Source of the DNA: Cadophora sp. MPI-SDFR-AT-0126 | Lineage: Eukaryota; Ascomycota; Leotiomycetes; Helotiales; Ploettnerulaceae | Assembly (NCBI GenBank): GCA_020747065.1 | Contig: JAGMVK010000009.1 | Location: 2,418,001 to 2,482,000 of the forward strand | DNA: 64,000 nt | Direction of reading: 5' to 3' | Shown here: positions 22,101 to 33,573 of the stretch, piece after piece | Position numbering within the stretch: the first letter of the stretch is position 1 | How the letters are laid out: each line of letters opens with the position of its first letter | Translations under genes and position numbers: made by a program | The notes under the pieces: generated by a model | Database searches by the model: none | Told to the model about the DNA's origin: nothing | The model's input: the letters and a program-made list of their open reading frames with translations, nothing else

Positions 22101-25100
22101 TGGAGTCACCCTTGAGACACTGCCGCTGCATTGGAAACTTATGGCCTGACTTCTTGCCATCTTCGCGATACTCATATGTGAACATGTTTACAACTCGCTG
22201 TTCCCGAAACTCTTCACGCTGCCGGAGTATTAACTTGTCCGTGTAAGTATTAATTGCCATGAGCTGTTTGGAATCGCTCGGCTCGTGGTCGTGGCGCCCG
22301 CTGTATTGTGAGAGTCTACTAGCTCCGTCTGATTGAGCAGCCAAGAAACAGGTCGAAGGGCCACTCAGGCTTTCAATAACAATCCGATTCTTGTGGATGA
22401 TGGTTTTCATTCCCCTCGTATTGCTGTAAAGATTGTAGACTTTTTCGCGTCCGTGAAATAGAACCAAAGGAATGATATAACCTTGCAACATTTTACAGAA
22501 CGACCAGATGCTGTTCAAAGTGAATGTGACAGGCCATCTGATGACGGCTGATTTGTCATTAGTCATGTAGTGGAGTTCTCTTTGATATTCCGGATCTGCA
22601 GTGAGTGCTAGGCAAGTGAACTTGATGCAATTTTGGATGCTCTGGATGAATGCAGATAGACGGCGTCGGAGTAGCTCGAGTAGCGTTCGTGACTGGCCAC
22701 TGACTGGCAGAGAACTCGACCCCAGAAGTCTCTCGTAGCTTGGGTCCGAAAACGGCAAATTGTCTTCGTCCCAGAGTTCATCACCGTCCAGGGACATGGC
22801 GAAAGCATACAGCGAGAGCATCAACGTAGCCCCAAGATTGCACCGTGCAACGAATTCTCCCGGGTCAATGGAATCGGTAGGGCACATCCTCGAACGGATC
22901 CAGCTCTCGATGACAGGGCAAATTGGGTCAGACTGTCCACAGCATCTCTTTAATAAGAAAGCTCTGACCTGTTTGGGCAGATGGTCCCAGTCCCGCTCGC
23001 AATCAAGGCCCAAAAGAAGATATTGCAAGAGTGACCTGTCCCAGTTGCTAATAATTCGAGTGCGTTCCTTAGCGGACGTTTCAACTTGGCGTTTGATACC
23101 TTCTGGTACAACGAGCTTCTCCCCACCACGATCACTCACAACAAGAAGCTCTGCCAGCATTGAATGGTCATGCGATAGTCCAAGATGAGCTTCGAATGTG
23201 GCTTGGACAACTGCTTCGGCGATGATTTTTCGATTTCTGTGGATGTTCATCGTCCATTCGTCTCCATCAAGATCCAATCCAAGGAAAACGAAAATGTGGA
23301 GGTCATCGCCGTCCTTGCGATTGATACTCCTGAACTTCTGTTCCTGGTGCGGCAAGTACTTCGTTGAAACCAATTCAACAACCGTCCGGCCGGCTGTCCA
23401 GATTTCAGCAGTCTGTCGTAGCATGTCCTTCGACGATGGGAAGGCGCGGAATAAGATGTCCGATTTGCTAGAGCTGCCGTGGTCCAGCAAGGTCTCTAGC
23501 ACTCTCGCTCCGGGGTGCTCGGTTGGTTCGAGTTTGTACCGTTCCTCGATTGGCAGGTCGGAGAGGGAATCGAATGTTCGAGACAAAGTCGCTTGCGAGG
23601 TTTCAGGGTATGGATGAAGGGCGCTCACAAAGTACGACGGGGGGCAGGGTTTGCTGTCCTCATCATCGACAGATGTTTGAGCTGCAGTAGCCGACCAAAA
23701 TATGCTTGGCCAGCCAATCCTCGACAGACGCATTGAGTAGAAGGCGGCAATCCATGTTCCGACCGCCAAAGAGATAGCGCCACTGAATGCAAAGTATGGG
23801 AGGTACACGTGCAGAACGATGCCGGTTGGAAGACCAATGACGCAGGCTACGGTGAGACACTTCGCAGAGTCGTTGCCGCAGTAGATCTTGTTGTACTGAT
23901 ACCACAGAAGGCCGGTATAGGCACCAAGATAGCCCAAATACATGACTGTGGCATTTCGAGACCCTTCAAAGGTCCACATCAGCGCAGATGTGATGGAGAT
24001 CCCCCAGATGTGCATAAAGAAGAATTTTGCAAGGGACTTCCAGTAAAGTGCTTGTCTCGCCTTCACATCGTTTTTGTTGGCTTGGCGAAGAAACTTGAGG
24101 GACGTGATAGGCTGGTCTGTGTTTTCGTTGGCGGCTGTCCAAAGAGGTTGTGAGACTGTGTCCAGAGAGACTGCCCCGATAAGATAATAACACAACCCAA
24201 AACCAACAGCAAGTCGGTACTCTGCACTGCTAGCGGCTGAGAGTCCAACCATAGCACCCCCCGATACAAGTGCCGCCCACTTGTCCAAGAGGGCAACGAC
24301 AAAGTACAGTAGACCAGACATGATGTCGGACCCGGTGTGACGCCAGTGGAGAAAAGCACCGTGGAGCTTGAGTCCCTTCTGCATGTTGGTCATATTCTCA
24401 AGAGCGGCCTTCAATGTAAGATTCCAGGTCGCGCTGTATGCTAGTGGCATCCTAGTCCTCTTGAATCTGCAGTACCACGCCATGAGGAACATGGTCGAGG
24501 AATGACCTTTTGCAAGTTTCAAGACTAGGGGATCTGTCGTGGCTCTGGTCCAGAACTGACGATTGCATTCAGCGAGAACAGCGGCATGAAGCGCCCTTCT
24601 TGGGTGTGGACCCATTGCGACATCCTCCATATCTCCAGGAGAAGAATTGCATCCATCTCTTGTGTTGACATACCAGCTGACAACTTCGACATCCGTGACA
24701 TGTGGTATATTGAGATACCAGGTACTCCACTGTGACATGGTTTTGCGGGCCCCGTAGAGAAGAGACAACAAGAAGATGCTCAGGACACAAAAATACACTG
24801 CTATGTCATGTGCCGTCCATAAACTAACGATGGGTGAGATAAACAGAATAGGAATGCAGAGCATGATGACTGTTCTACCAGACTGGAAACTGGACCCTGG
24901 GACCTGGTAAATTGACAGGGCCGCTAGTGTGAGCAGATACGTGGTGAGCATGGCAAAATAGAAGAAAAAGACAAAGGCGGCGGTAATGCCCCGCAGCACA
25001 GAGACGGCAACGAAGCCTCCTAATCCTCCGATGAGAACAATTGCAATGCCGGCAACAAAGCGGGTGAGACAGAACATGTTCATGGCGGGGAAGGCATTAG

Positions 25101-28100
25101 CATAGAGATAATAGCAACCACCTGATGTTATCCAAGAGCCAACGGCACCACAGACAAGAAGTGCAAGCATGAGAGCTGTTGTTGCCATTGTTTTCTCTGT
25201 TGACGTCATGAAGGTTGTTAGGTAGAGGCCGCGTCCGATAGTTGTGAGTAGCATGATGTCGATGAGAGCAGGGACGGCGAAGATCCCTAGGAAAGTTATT
25301 TGATAGTAAGCTGGGACAACTTCTTTGCCATCTTGCGGGTCTAGATCCACTTGCATCGGTGCATACGCGGATGGCAGCTCAGTAAACCCCTCCTCCCTTC
25401 GAGGGGGCTGATGCTGCATATAATAGCTTCGGTATCTGTCTGAGATAACCCTTCCTAGGCACCTGGCTGTCGTATCAAAGAAAGACTCGCATCTGGAACC
25501 GAGCGCAAAGTTCTCCGCAAAGCAAGCAGCCTGATCCGTAGCATGATTTGGGAGGGGATTACGGTCCAGGACTTCCAAGTAAATCTCATCAACCGCGAGT
25601 TTACGAAACGCGCAGAACACTGACAAGGCGAATATGTCTGCTCTGCTGTCAATCTGTTTTCTCTGGAGAATTGCTTGGACGACGACGCCAAGCTGTGCAA
25701 GTAGCTCCGTCTCGCCATTCATCAGAATTTGATGAACGCGGGTCTCGACATCTTTGAAAACAGAAATTGCCATGGCAGCATCAGGGAGCCAACAGCTTTT
25801 ATCGCGAAGCCAACCAAGGCGGGCCATCACTAAGTCTGAGGGTGATATTTGCCCACCAAGATACACTGTAGAGCTCAACTTGCGAAGCTGAGCCAGTGTT
25901 GGAAGGTCCATGAGTTGATACTCGCAGCAATCGCGCAGTCGCGCAAGAAACACAGAATCATCTGGACATCTTGTCAAGATGAGGCGCCGAAGGAAGAGAA
26001 TTGTCTCCTCGGGTGAAAGCTGCTCCATGTCGTGCATAATACGTGCAGGTAACTGCCAGGTGCCAGAAAGGCTTCCTTGAAGATCAGCCATTAGAAACTC
26101 GGCTGCGAAGCATTCCGCTCGGCTACATCCACGACTTGAAAGAAACGTGTGAAGTATGGAACCGGCAGGATCCTGTGTCTTGCTTGACAAGTAGAGGTCC
26201 AAGACTCCCGTGCTTGCCTCAATGTCATAGAGACCCCAGAACTGGACCTTAGAATTTGTCGAAAACCCAGAATGCAAGCCCTTGTAGACCCGGATTCGAG
26301 CTTTCCCGTCGTCATCACCATCCTCATCGTTGGCAGTCAATATGTCCAACAGCTCCTTGACCGGCACTGAAAATGCTGGCACAACCGGGCTTGAACTCCA
26401 ATTCTGATGCAGAACTCTGATCTGTTCGCCGACTATTCGAAGTTCTTCTTGTTCCATCCGTTGTAGCAGGTTTAGGTCTTTGAGGTGGCGTTGTGCGAGC
26501 AGAAGATCCGCGAAGTCTTTTGGTCCAACCGAAAGTCCTAGTGATGGGAAAGGAGTTAACGATAGTCTCCCCTACATCTGATCACCCAGGGCGTATTCAA
26601 AGCCTACCTAAATGAAAACATCCAAGCCCCGTGTAGTCATCTCCGCTTGCGGATCTCGACAGTGGGTGTACTTGAGAGTCACCCTCATCGTGACGCGTTT
26701 GTGGATATTCTCTCCTGCTTGCAGGATTGGGACGGTAAAGCAGGTTTCGAAGCTGATTACCCTTGCATTCATGGCTGTCCGAAGGAGGAATTGGTTGCAA
26801 TTTTTCTCTCAGCCCAGGGACAAAAGAATTCAAAGAGTCGTATAGTTCCTCGTCAACATCCGTAGATGTTGTTTGGATTACCTGTAGATCATCGCGTCTA
26901 TTAGTGTGTATTTTAGCGCGAAGCGGCTGCCAAAGTTCGCTGAGCTGAACATTACACTGATCTCATCGCACACATCATCCAAGAGACTAACCTCATCATT
27001 TGATCTCCAGATATCATGTGCCTTCATGATGTCTTCGCCTTTCAGCCACATCAGCGCACCTAAAGGCTTGTCATCCACAGTCTGTTGAGCGGCGGTGTCG
27101 GCATCTGTGAGCGCAGCTCTTGAGCCAATCCTGTGCCAAATGGTGGGTTAGTAATTACCTACGGTAGTCTTATTTGAAAAGTATGAAACATGTTTCTAGA
27201 ATATCCCCATTTCCGAGATAATCAATAATAGAAGAAAGTGGGCTTGCCCAGTACGTACCAGCACAGGGAATTACTGAATCTGCACCAGTTGAAACAACGC
27301 TGAACGACGGCATACTGCGGCTCAACTCCTACATCAATGGTCTCCCAGAGTACCGTGTGCGTACGGGACCGCTGAGCTGCTACTGCTCTCATCACCTGTC
27401 TCATCTCAGCCATTTGGAAGTAGTTCTGTCTGTCGCCATCAGGCCGAATAGTTCCATTACGATAGACGAGCCCTCTCACAAGATCCATATCTGTTTCTCG
27501 ACATTCTCGCTCGGTCGGACAGACCGAGGGACAAGTCTCAATCTCAAGCCAAAGTTCAAGGCCAAGTGCTTGGATATATTTCGCCGTCTCATTCAACACG
27601 ACGGGTTGAAGGTGGGTTCTGTAACCAGCCAGCAGGACTCCTGTGAGAGCATGCTGCGTCTGACTTCCAACCAGTGACGCAAGTGTTCGATCGATTGTGT
27701 TCAGTACTTCTATGATGTGTTCGTCGCCCGATCCAGCATCTGCATTGGCCAGCGTTCGAACATCAAGACGCCCAATTATATGTGTGGAGGAGATTATGTC
27801 TGTTGACAGCGCATCCAGTACACCATCTTGCAATGGGTCGAGGACCAGAATGTCCCATTTCGACAGCAGCCGTAGCTGAGAACTTGTTGGTGGATTGGCG
27901 AGCTTTCCAAGAAATACTCCAAATGACTTTGGCTCTCCAGTGGAGTCTGGTCTTTCCGATGTTGGCTTGCGATTTCTCCTGAGGTGTTTAAGATGTCTCG
28001 CGACGGCCGTGGGTACTACAATCTGTTGATGTCTTCCCTACATCAAACAACAGTATGTTTAGCATAAGGCCTCCGTTTCTTGCGCAGTTCATAGGAAGTG

Positions 28101-28330
28101 GCGGAACTACTGACTTTCCAAAGGCTCAGAACTTTACAATATATTCGGTACAAGACGTAGAATGACCCGAGGACGACAGTTGCTAAGAGAAATCCGGCAA
28201 GTAGCTTCGGTTATGGTTAGCATACGTCGAAAGACACAAGTCAGTGTTACTTCTATCTTACCTTATCCCACCAGCTCTTGATCATCACATTCCAGCCAAC
28301 AGCTGATAAGCCCAGGAAAGTTGGTCTCAT
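19194..28330 (-). CDS. gtb3: Giant membrane glycosyltransferase with PelF-like GT4 domain (galactosaminogalactan synthase candidate, Gtb3/Gt4c-like)
   Basis: Exons (minus) 28330-28262, 28204-28115, 28037-27259, 27130-26882, 26752-26683, 26608-26587, 26537-21171 and 21064-19194 give 2838 aa with all phases consistent. Residues 24-42 are a membrane helix. Residues 60-400 form a soluble domain (SKWDILVLDPLQDGVLDAL, ALGLELWLEIETCPSVC) resembling a glycosidase-type barrel. About 840-1040 and 1140-1400 hold roughly a dozen membrane helices. The end (from about 2216) is a GT4 domain with LHIWDHCISFREL, NGICNMERFEP and a nucleotide-sugar block, SEGLPLAMGEAALTG then TPVVCTDVGA, carrying the E-x7-E pair; this layout recalls bacterial PelF. 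It should polymerise and export GalNAc/Gal chains at the plasma membrane. The neighbours are the other GAG genes. The two small exons near 26.6-26.75 kb are inferred and least certain. Confidence 0.92.
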
Positions 28331-29241
28331 GGCGAATTGAAGCTCCGAAAACGAGTGACAGAAAGAGCAAAGCAAGCATACTACTAAATTCTCAAAAGTA
28401 GACTCGAATTTCGGTGGGAGGATGCATGGACGTATTCATGGACTTGCTGCACTAGTAAATGTTCAGCGTCAGCAATATCAACAAAATAACGTTCGAGGAG
28501 GCCCTTTCGACGCAGCTGTATTCACATGGAGAAACCTCCTTCAAAGTGTCATCAGCCAGCCACATGTTGACTTCGGCGATGCATATCTTCGAATTCTTTA
28601 ACAGGTGCAAATATTTACCTCTCTCTCAACCTATCCATTCATTGGGAATGCAGAGACGAATTACTGTGGGACCTGTTACTTGCACGAAGTAGGCTTCGCT
28701 GGCCAGACCCCAAAGTCGAATACCTGTTTCCCGCATGCGTGCTATTCCTGGGTAGCGCCATGATGCTGGAGGAGCCAGCCACTCGGCGCAGAAGTCCACA
28801 TTGAGGATGTCGAGACAGTCAAGGTTTGTTACCATGTAGTGTGCGGTACGATGAGCAGCTTTTGACAGGCGTGAAGTACATTTTGCTCTTGCCGTTGCCC
28901 TGCATGCGCATGGCCCTTCAAGCAGAACTAGGGACTGATTCGAGTCCAGGATATTTTCGATATTGACTGCATACATGACCAGGGTAGCTTGCCTGCCAAG
29001 CAAATCTGGCCCTGAAATCATCGGACTTGTCGGCTTATTGTCATGACAGCCAGGCACCTGGATTACGACCTTGCACTGCAGAGGCGATTCTACCAGCCTG
29101 TCTCTTGGCTTCGATCGGAAATATTCCAGATATCCATGCTGCCGGATTTTCTCTTTGGCACAGATGATTGTTCTGAATATCTTCATATTGTCGTGTTTTT
29201 GGCATCCGCAGATCCAGTCTGTTTTCATTACTTGTTCAAAG
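28331..29241. promoter_or_regulatory. Divergent promoter region between the GT4 synthase and the Sph3-like gene
   Basis: About 910 bases separate two diverging GAG-cluster genes, an arrangement that would allow shared control. A minus-strand open frame (28626-29405) spans most of it and the first exon of the hydrolase gene, but shows no family resemblance. An upstream in-frame ATG for the hydrolase (29071) would add an unrelated leader. No binding site can be named with confidence. Confidence 0.45.
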
Positions 29242-30263
29242 ATGGCTCTCATCCCAACTTCTCCTCGCAAGCGACGCTGGTGGATCATTCTTCTTAGTGC
29301 TTTTGTACTTGCCATAATAGTCGCCATCATCGTGCCACTAGCCATCATACTGCCTAGAAAGGGGGAAGAAAGACACCATTCTACTATTTTGCTACCTCTG
29401 TACATTTATCCAGAAACCAATTCTTCATGGATGCCTTTATTCCGTGCGTAAGTGTATTATCCACAGCATGCCTTAGCTTGCCTGCATCTTAATATACTGA
29501 CATGTGGACTCACCTAGTATTGAAAGCCGCCCACAACTGAAGTTTATCGTGGTTGTGAATCCAAGCAGTGGTCCTGGCTCAACAACATTTCCAGATGTTC
29601 AGTACAGCTCGGAAATAGAGAAGCTGAACTCATATCAGAACGTGCAAACGATTGGTTATGTTCGCACCGACTACGCCAACAGGAATATCACCACAGTTCT
29701 CTTTGAAATATCTACCTACGCCGGATGGGCCTCAAACTCTAGCGGCCTCGCCATGCATGGCATATTTTTCGATGAAGCGCCACACCAGTTTGTACCGGAA
29801 GCAGTGGAGTACATGCACACCGTGGGCCAGGCTGTCAAGGATGCCAATGGTCTACAGGGTGACAAGATTGTAGGTCGGGCTTAATGTATTTCCCGAACTT
29901 TGTCCACCCACCAACAAACCAAATTCGGAAAGTCCGGCTGACAACCCGCAGGTCGTTCGCAACCCAGGCGTTGTCCCCGACACACGTTTCAACGATACCA
30001 ATACGGACATCACGGTCGTCTTCGAGCAGTCCTACTCAGTGTATACCGATCTAGTAAAGAGCCTCGTTGCGCTCCCCGGTGACCGCTCACAATACAGCTA
30101 TATGATAAATTCTATCCCATCTAGCGTCAAAGGGAACATGAAAAAGTTCTTGCGTGAGATAAGCGAGTTCGCCGAATTCTTATATGTGACGGATAACACC
30201 GAAGCTTTCTACGAGAGTTTCGGGGCTGGATGGGATGACTTCGTGGAGTCGATTCCAACTTGA
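29242..30263 (+). CDS. sph3: Membrane-anchored spherulin-4 glycoside hydrolase, GH135 (Sph3-like)
   Basis: Exons 29242-29447, 29518-29869 and 29952-30263 give 289 aa. A basic N-terminus (SPRKRRWW) is followed by a membrane helix at residues 14-37, making a type II membrane protein with the catalytic domain outside. The GH135 domain shows STILLPLYIYPE, FIVVVNPSSGPGS, YVRTDYANR, TYAGWASN, HGIFFDEAPHQF and ITVVFEQSY. In the studied Aspergillus Sph3 two adjacent acidic residues and a later Glu are essential; here these are D154, E155 and E211. The known family role is cleaving galactosaminogalactan during its synthesis, and in A. fumigatus the enzyme is needed to make the polymer. It lies inside the cluster next to the synthase and epimerase. 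The ATG at 29242 was chosen because it places the basic/membrane anchor at the N-terminus. Confidence 0.93.
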
Positions 30264-32286
30264 CCTGGAAGTCGCAGGGAAGATACAAGGATGATCGACA
30301 GGGACAACGTTTGGGGTTGGGGAATCAAGGTTCGGAATACTTAGCGCAGGGGTAGCTAACAAGTCAGGCTCCAGAGCTTTGAAAAGTTGTAGCCAAAGTT
30401 GAAACTTGCTTTTAGAGTTCGCATTTCCCCTGCCTGGGTTTCTATTTCGACCCTCGTATGTGCACCAATCCGAGGCTCCCTCGCCTTGCTCACCTTCAGC
30501 CAAAGACACGAAAGCGAATGTTCGGTTGATTTCTGCACGACCAGCTGTGAAGAGTGTCATCATGTGAAACGAGCCCGTTGTTGTGTGAAAATCAATATGC
30601 GGTGGTCCATGTTTGGGGGCATGCCAAGCAAAGGAGTACGTACTGCTTCGCCCAAAACGCGTCCGGAAGTGGGATGCTGCCCCCCATGGTGTGATTCCCA
30701 ACGCAAAAAAGCCTCCGGACGATATCTGTGTTCCCTTCCCCGCCCCCATATATTTCTCCGGTGTGGTGATGCATGGGTCAACATGTGGTAGCTGTTGGGG
30801 CAAATTTCAGGGACCAGGGGATGCCACCATTCAGAAGCTTGATACAGAAGCGTGGACCCACAGATCAGGATATCAATCTCAATGCGGACCCTTGACCGTT
30901 TGTTGTCAGCGCTTGCGAGTATGACAACAATTTTAAATGGCTGGGCGTTTCGGTGAGTACAGCTACGTTCGGCATGCCTATCCGATTTTCCACCACCTCT
31001 TTCGCTCCCGCAACGAACCCCTGTACCGAGTTCGGCCTGCTCTAAACTCTAAACTAGAGGCCTTAGCTGCTTATGCTGACGAGTGCCCGGGTTGAGCCTT
31101 GCAATTGGGTGTAGATTCGTTATCAGTTGTGCCAAGAACACGTATGTACAGTCACAGTCCCTGCGCCCGCCAAGATTCAACCTCACCAAGACTTGATGGT
31201 TCTTGGATTACTTGCTAGATTCCAGTCGAGGAAAATTCCGTCTTACGCCATTCAGCCATAGATGCTTTGGTGCACACGAGATGCGTGTGTGTTGACACCA
31301 TGAGCCTCTCCTGGCCTTTCTTTGTCGTGGTTGTCTTGTTCCAGGACAGCCTGCACTTAACCTTGTTTCCAAGATCTCGGCACAGCACAAACGACCTACC
31401 AAGACAAGAAAGGCAAAGTCACAATCTGTGATAAATTCCCCTGCATGCAGACTCGTTGGGGCAAAACCATATGGGGCGTCATCTCGCTTGGCTATTGTGG
31501 TGTGGCGATGGGCCAACGGAGGCCATGTTCCGACTGACATTCGCGGTAAACATTCGCGGTAAGCATTTTCAAAGGCATCTGGATGCTGTGTTGACCTCTC
31601 TAGCAGATCGGGACTTGAAAATTTCTTGAACAAGATAAATTATGGATAGTAAATTACTATCACAATAGCCAGTTTACAATATATATTTGGTAAAAACAAA
31701 TGCAGTATGTAATCTCTCTTGCTTTAATTCTGAAAGGATTATTTTGAGCGGAGCATTTGTGCTCTCTAGGTAAGATGGTATAATTTCGGTCTCTACGCCT
31801 GACGATCCACGTGTCTATTGGATGCAGGAAATAGCGCTCTTGTGCAACACCGTTGACTGCTTTCGGCCTGCTCCGATGTTAAAAGCAGGGGCACATCCAC
31901 GCCGAGTTCTGTATGAGTCTGCTGCGGCCGCTCGGATTCTCATCATAGCCTCAGTAGCATGTGTCTCGAATTTACATGATTCACATTGCCGTAAGGCATG
32001 GGGAGGAGATACGAGGTTTGAATCTTGAAGCATGAGCAGTTCAAAGATTTCAGCACAGTCTTGCGGGAAATTAGCGCCTCGCTTAGGAGCAACTAAGAGC
32101 TTCCAGATGTAAATATTGAACATCATGATTTTTCGCGATATAAGGGCCGAGAATTAAAGAAAATATGAGCTTGATACACTAGCAGCCTAGAGATACAATT
32201 TTTCGTCGCCTCTTCTCGGACCGCAGTGAGATGCTAATCCAATTTGCGCGTCCGAGAACTCTCCTTGTCTCCAAATCCGACGACAC
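30264..32286. other. 2.0 kb intergenic region between the Sph3-like and Uge3-like genes
   Basis: The flanking genes converge here. The longest open frame (minus, 30180-30803, 207 codons) overlaps the end of the hydrolase gene and matches nothing I know; another (31208-31633, minus) is also unrecognised. The stretch 31620-31760 is A/T-rich. I looked for GH114 (Ega3-like) features, such as the WQWQL-type strand and the D-x-D acidic pair region, and found none. Confidence 0.5.
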
Positions 32287-33573
32287 TCACGTTTCTCCAT
32301 TGATTTTCAAGTAATTCCAAACATCACGACACGCCTCTTCGAGTGATTTCGTTGCCTCCCATCTCAACTCACGCTTCGCACGGATAACAGATGCAACTGA
32401 GGACTGGACATCACCTTCCCTCCTAGCAACTATCCTTCTTGGAACAGTACATTGCGATACAGTCTCCATGGCTGCAATCACATCCAGCACAGAGTATCCG
32501 GCTCCTGTGCCAAGATTGTAGGCACGATAACTTCCAATTACTCCTCCAAGCTGAGCCGCAGCCAAGGCTGCGATGTGTCCTCGTGCGAGGTCAGTCACAT
32601 GAATGAAATCGCGAATTGCTGTTCCGTCTGGAGTGTTCCAATCTCCTCCGTAAATCGATAGCTCGTCGTATTGACCTGTGATGACTTTCACCACCACTGG
32701 TAACAGATTTGAAGGAGTACCTCTAGGGTCTTCTCCCAGTAGCCCCGACGGGTCACATCCAATTGGATTGAAATAGCGTAAGCCAACGATGTTCCAAGAG
32801 GGATCTGATCTTGCCAGATCAGCAAGAATTGCTTCTCCAAAGAATTTTGTGCGACCATACGGATTCGTGATTCCAGTGAAACCAGGCTCTGCTCGCCGGA
32901 TTATTCCATCTACTTCTTCATAATCCTCTTCCTGATGCACCACGTGCTCCTCTCTAAGCTGAGCAACACTCTCTGCCAAAGTTCCGTAGACCACAGCGGA
33001 AGAAGAGAAGATGAAGGACTTGATGTCAAACTCATCTAACAGTGCCAGAAGATCCACTAAGCCACCAACGTTGTTCTGATAGTACTTCAGTGGTTCTCTG
33101 ATGCTCCCCTCCACAGCTTTGAACGCGGCAAAATGAATTACTCCCACGATATCAGATCTCCTTTTCTGGCCTGGATAGATTGAAGTGCAGTGTGCCTCAA
33201 ACAAAGCCCTCATAGAAGTCTCATCCCGGTAGTTTGTGACATGCAATTCCATCTTTGGGCAATGGCCTCCATGGCTATCGAAGTGTCGTTTTGCCAATAT
33301 CAAGATCTTGCTGGATACATCATGAAAGCTGTTGCTAGTATCGTCGGCAATAATGACATTGTATCCAGCTTTGAGAAGTTCAAGCGATGTATGACTTCCG
33401 ATAAAGCCCAAACCACCAGTTACAAGGATATACTGCTCAGAAAGAGGTCGAAGAGACAAGTCTTCGAATGAGGTAGCTAGATCTGTCCCAGGTGTGGATG
33501 GAATGGAGTGGCGAGGTGAGCATCCCGACGAACTGGATGCTGGAGAGTACATGATCGGAATGATGATCGACAA
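32287..33573 (-). CDS. uge3: UDP-glucose 4-epimerase (Uge3-like)
   Basis: Interconverts UDP-glucose/UDP-galactose and, in Uge3 enzymes, UDP-GlcNAc/UDP-GalNAc, supplying both sugars of galactosaminogalactan. Single exon, 428 aa. The N-terminal 45 residues are a Ser/Pro-rich leader (MSIIIPIMYSPASSSSGCSP) seen in fungal forms but not in the short enzymes. The extended-SDR fold follows: NAD-binding VTGGLGFIGSH (51-61), an IHFAAFKAV block (146-154), SSSAVVYG (190-197) and the catalytic pair Y239-x3-K243 in NPYGRTK. Later blocks (GLRYFNPIGCDPSG, RDFIHVTDLA, YNLGTGAGYSV) are complete. The stop codon overlaps a perfect donor (GAAAC/GTGAGT), so a further short exon cannot be excluded. It is flanked by GAG-cluster genes, which supports Uge3 rather than the Leloir enzyme. 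Confidence 0.95.
   Translation of the reverse strand: MSIIIPIMYSPASSSSGCSPRHSIPSTPGTDLATSFEDLSLRPLSEQYILVTGGLGFIGSHTSLELLKAGYNVIIADDTSNSFHDVSSKILILAKRHFDSHGGHCPKMELHVTNYRDETSMRALFEAHCTSIYPGQKRRSDIVGVIHFAAFKAVEGSIREPLKYYQNNVGGLVDLLALLDEFDIKSFIFSSSAVVYGTLAESVAQLREEHVVHQEEDYEEVDGIIRRAEPGFTGITNPYGRTKFFGEAILADLARSDPSWNIVGLRYFNPIGCDPSGLLGEDPRGTPSNLLPVVVKVITGQYDELSIYGGDWNTPDGTAIRDFIHVTDLARGHIAALAAAQLGGVIGSYRAYNLGTGAGYSVLDVIAAMETVSQCTVPRRIVARREGDVQSSVASVIRAKRELRWEATKSLEEACRDVWNYLKINGET

Noticed and set aside
26597..26833. Minus-strand frame directly upstream of the main GT4 exon, read without introns
   Set aside because: It can be joined in phase, but its translation is Arg/Pro/Ser-rich and looks non-coding; the spliced alternative gives coherent helices on both sides.
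28626..29405. Minus-strand open frame of 259 codons
   Set aside because: It overlaps the first exon and promoter of the Sph3-like gene, has no recognisable domain and no conserved splice or start context; probably chance.
30180..30803. Minus-strand open frame of 207 codons past the Sph3-like gene
   Set aside because: It overlaps the hydrolase 3' end antisense, has mixed composition and matches no family; the GC content alone explains its length.
31208..31633. Minus-strand open frame of 141 codons considered as a possible Ega3 remnant
   Set aside because: No GH114 motif and no resemblance to any other GAG-cluster protein.
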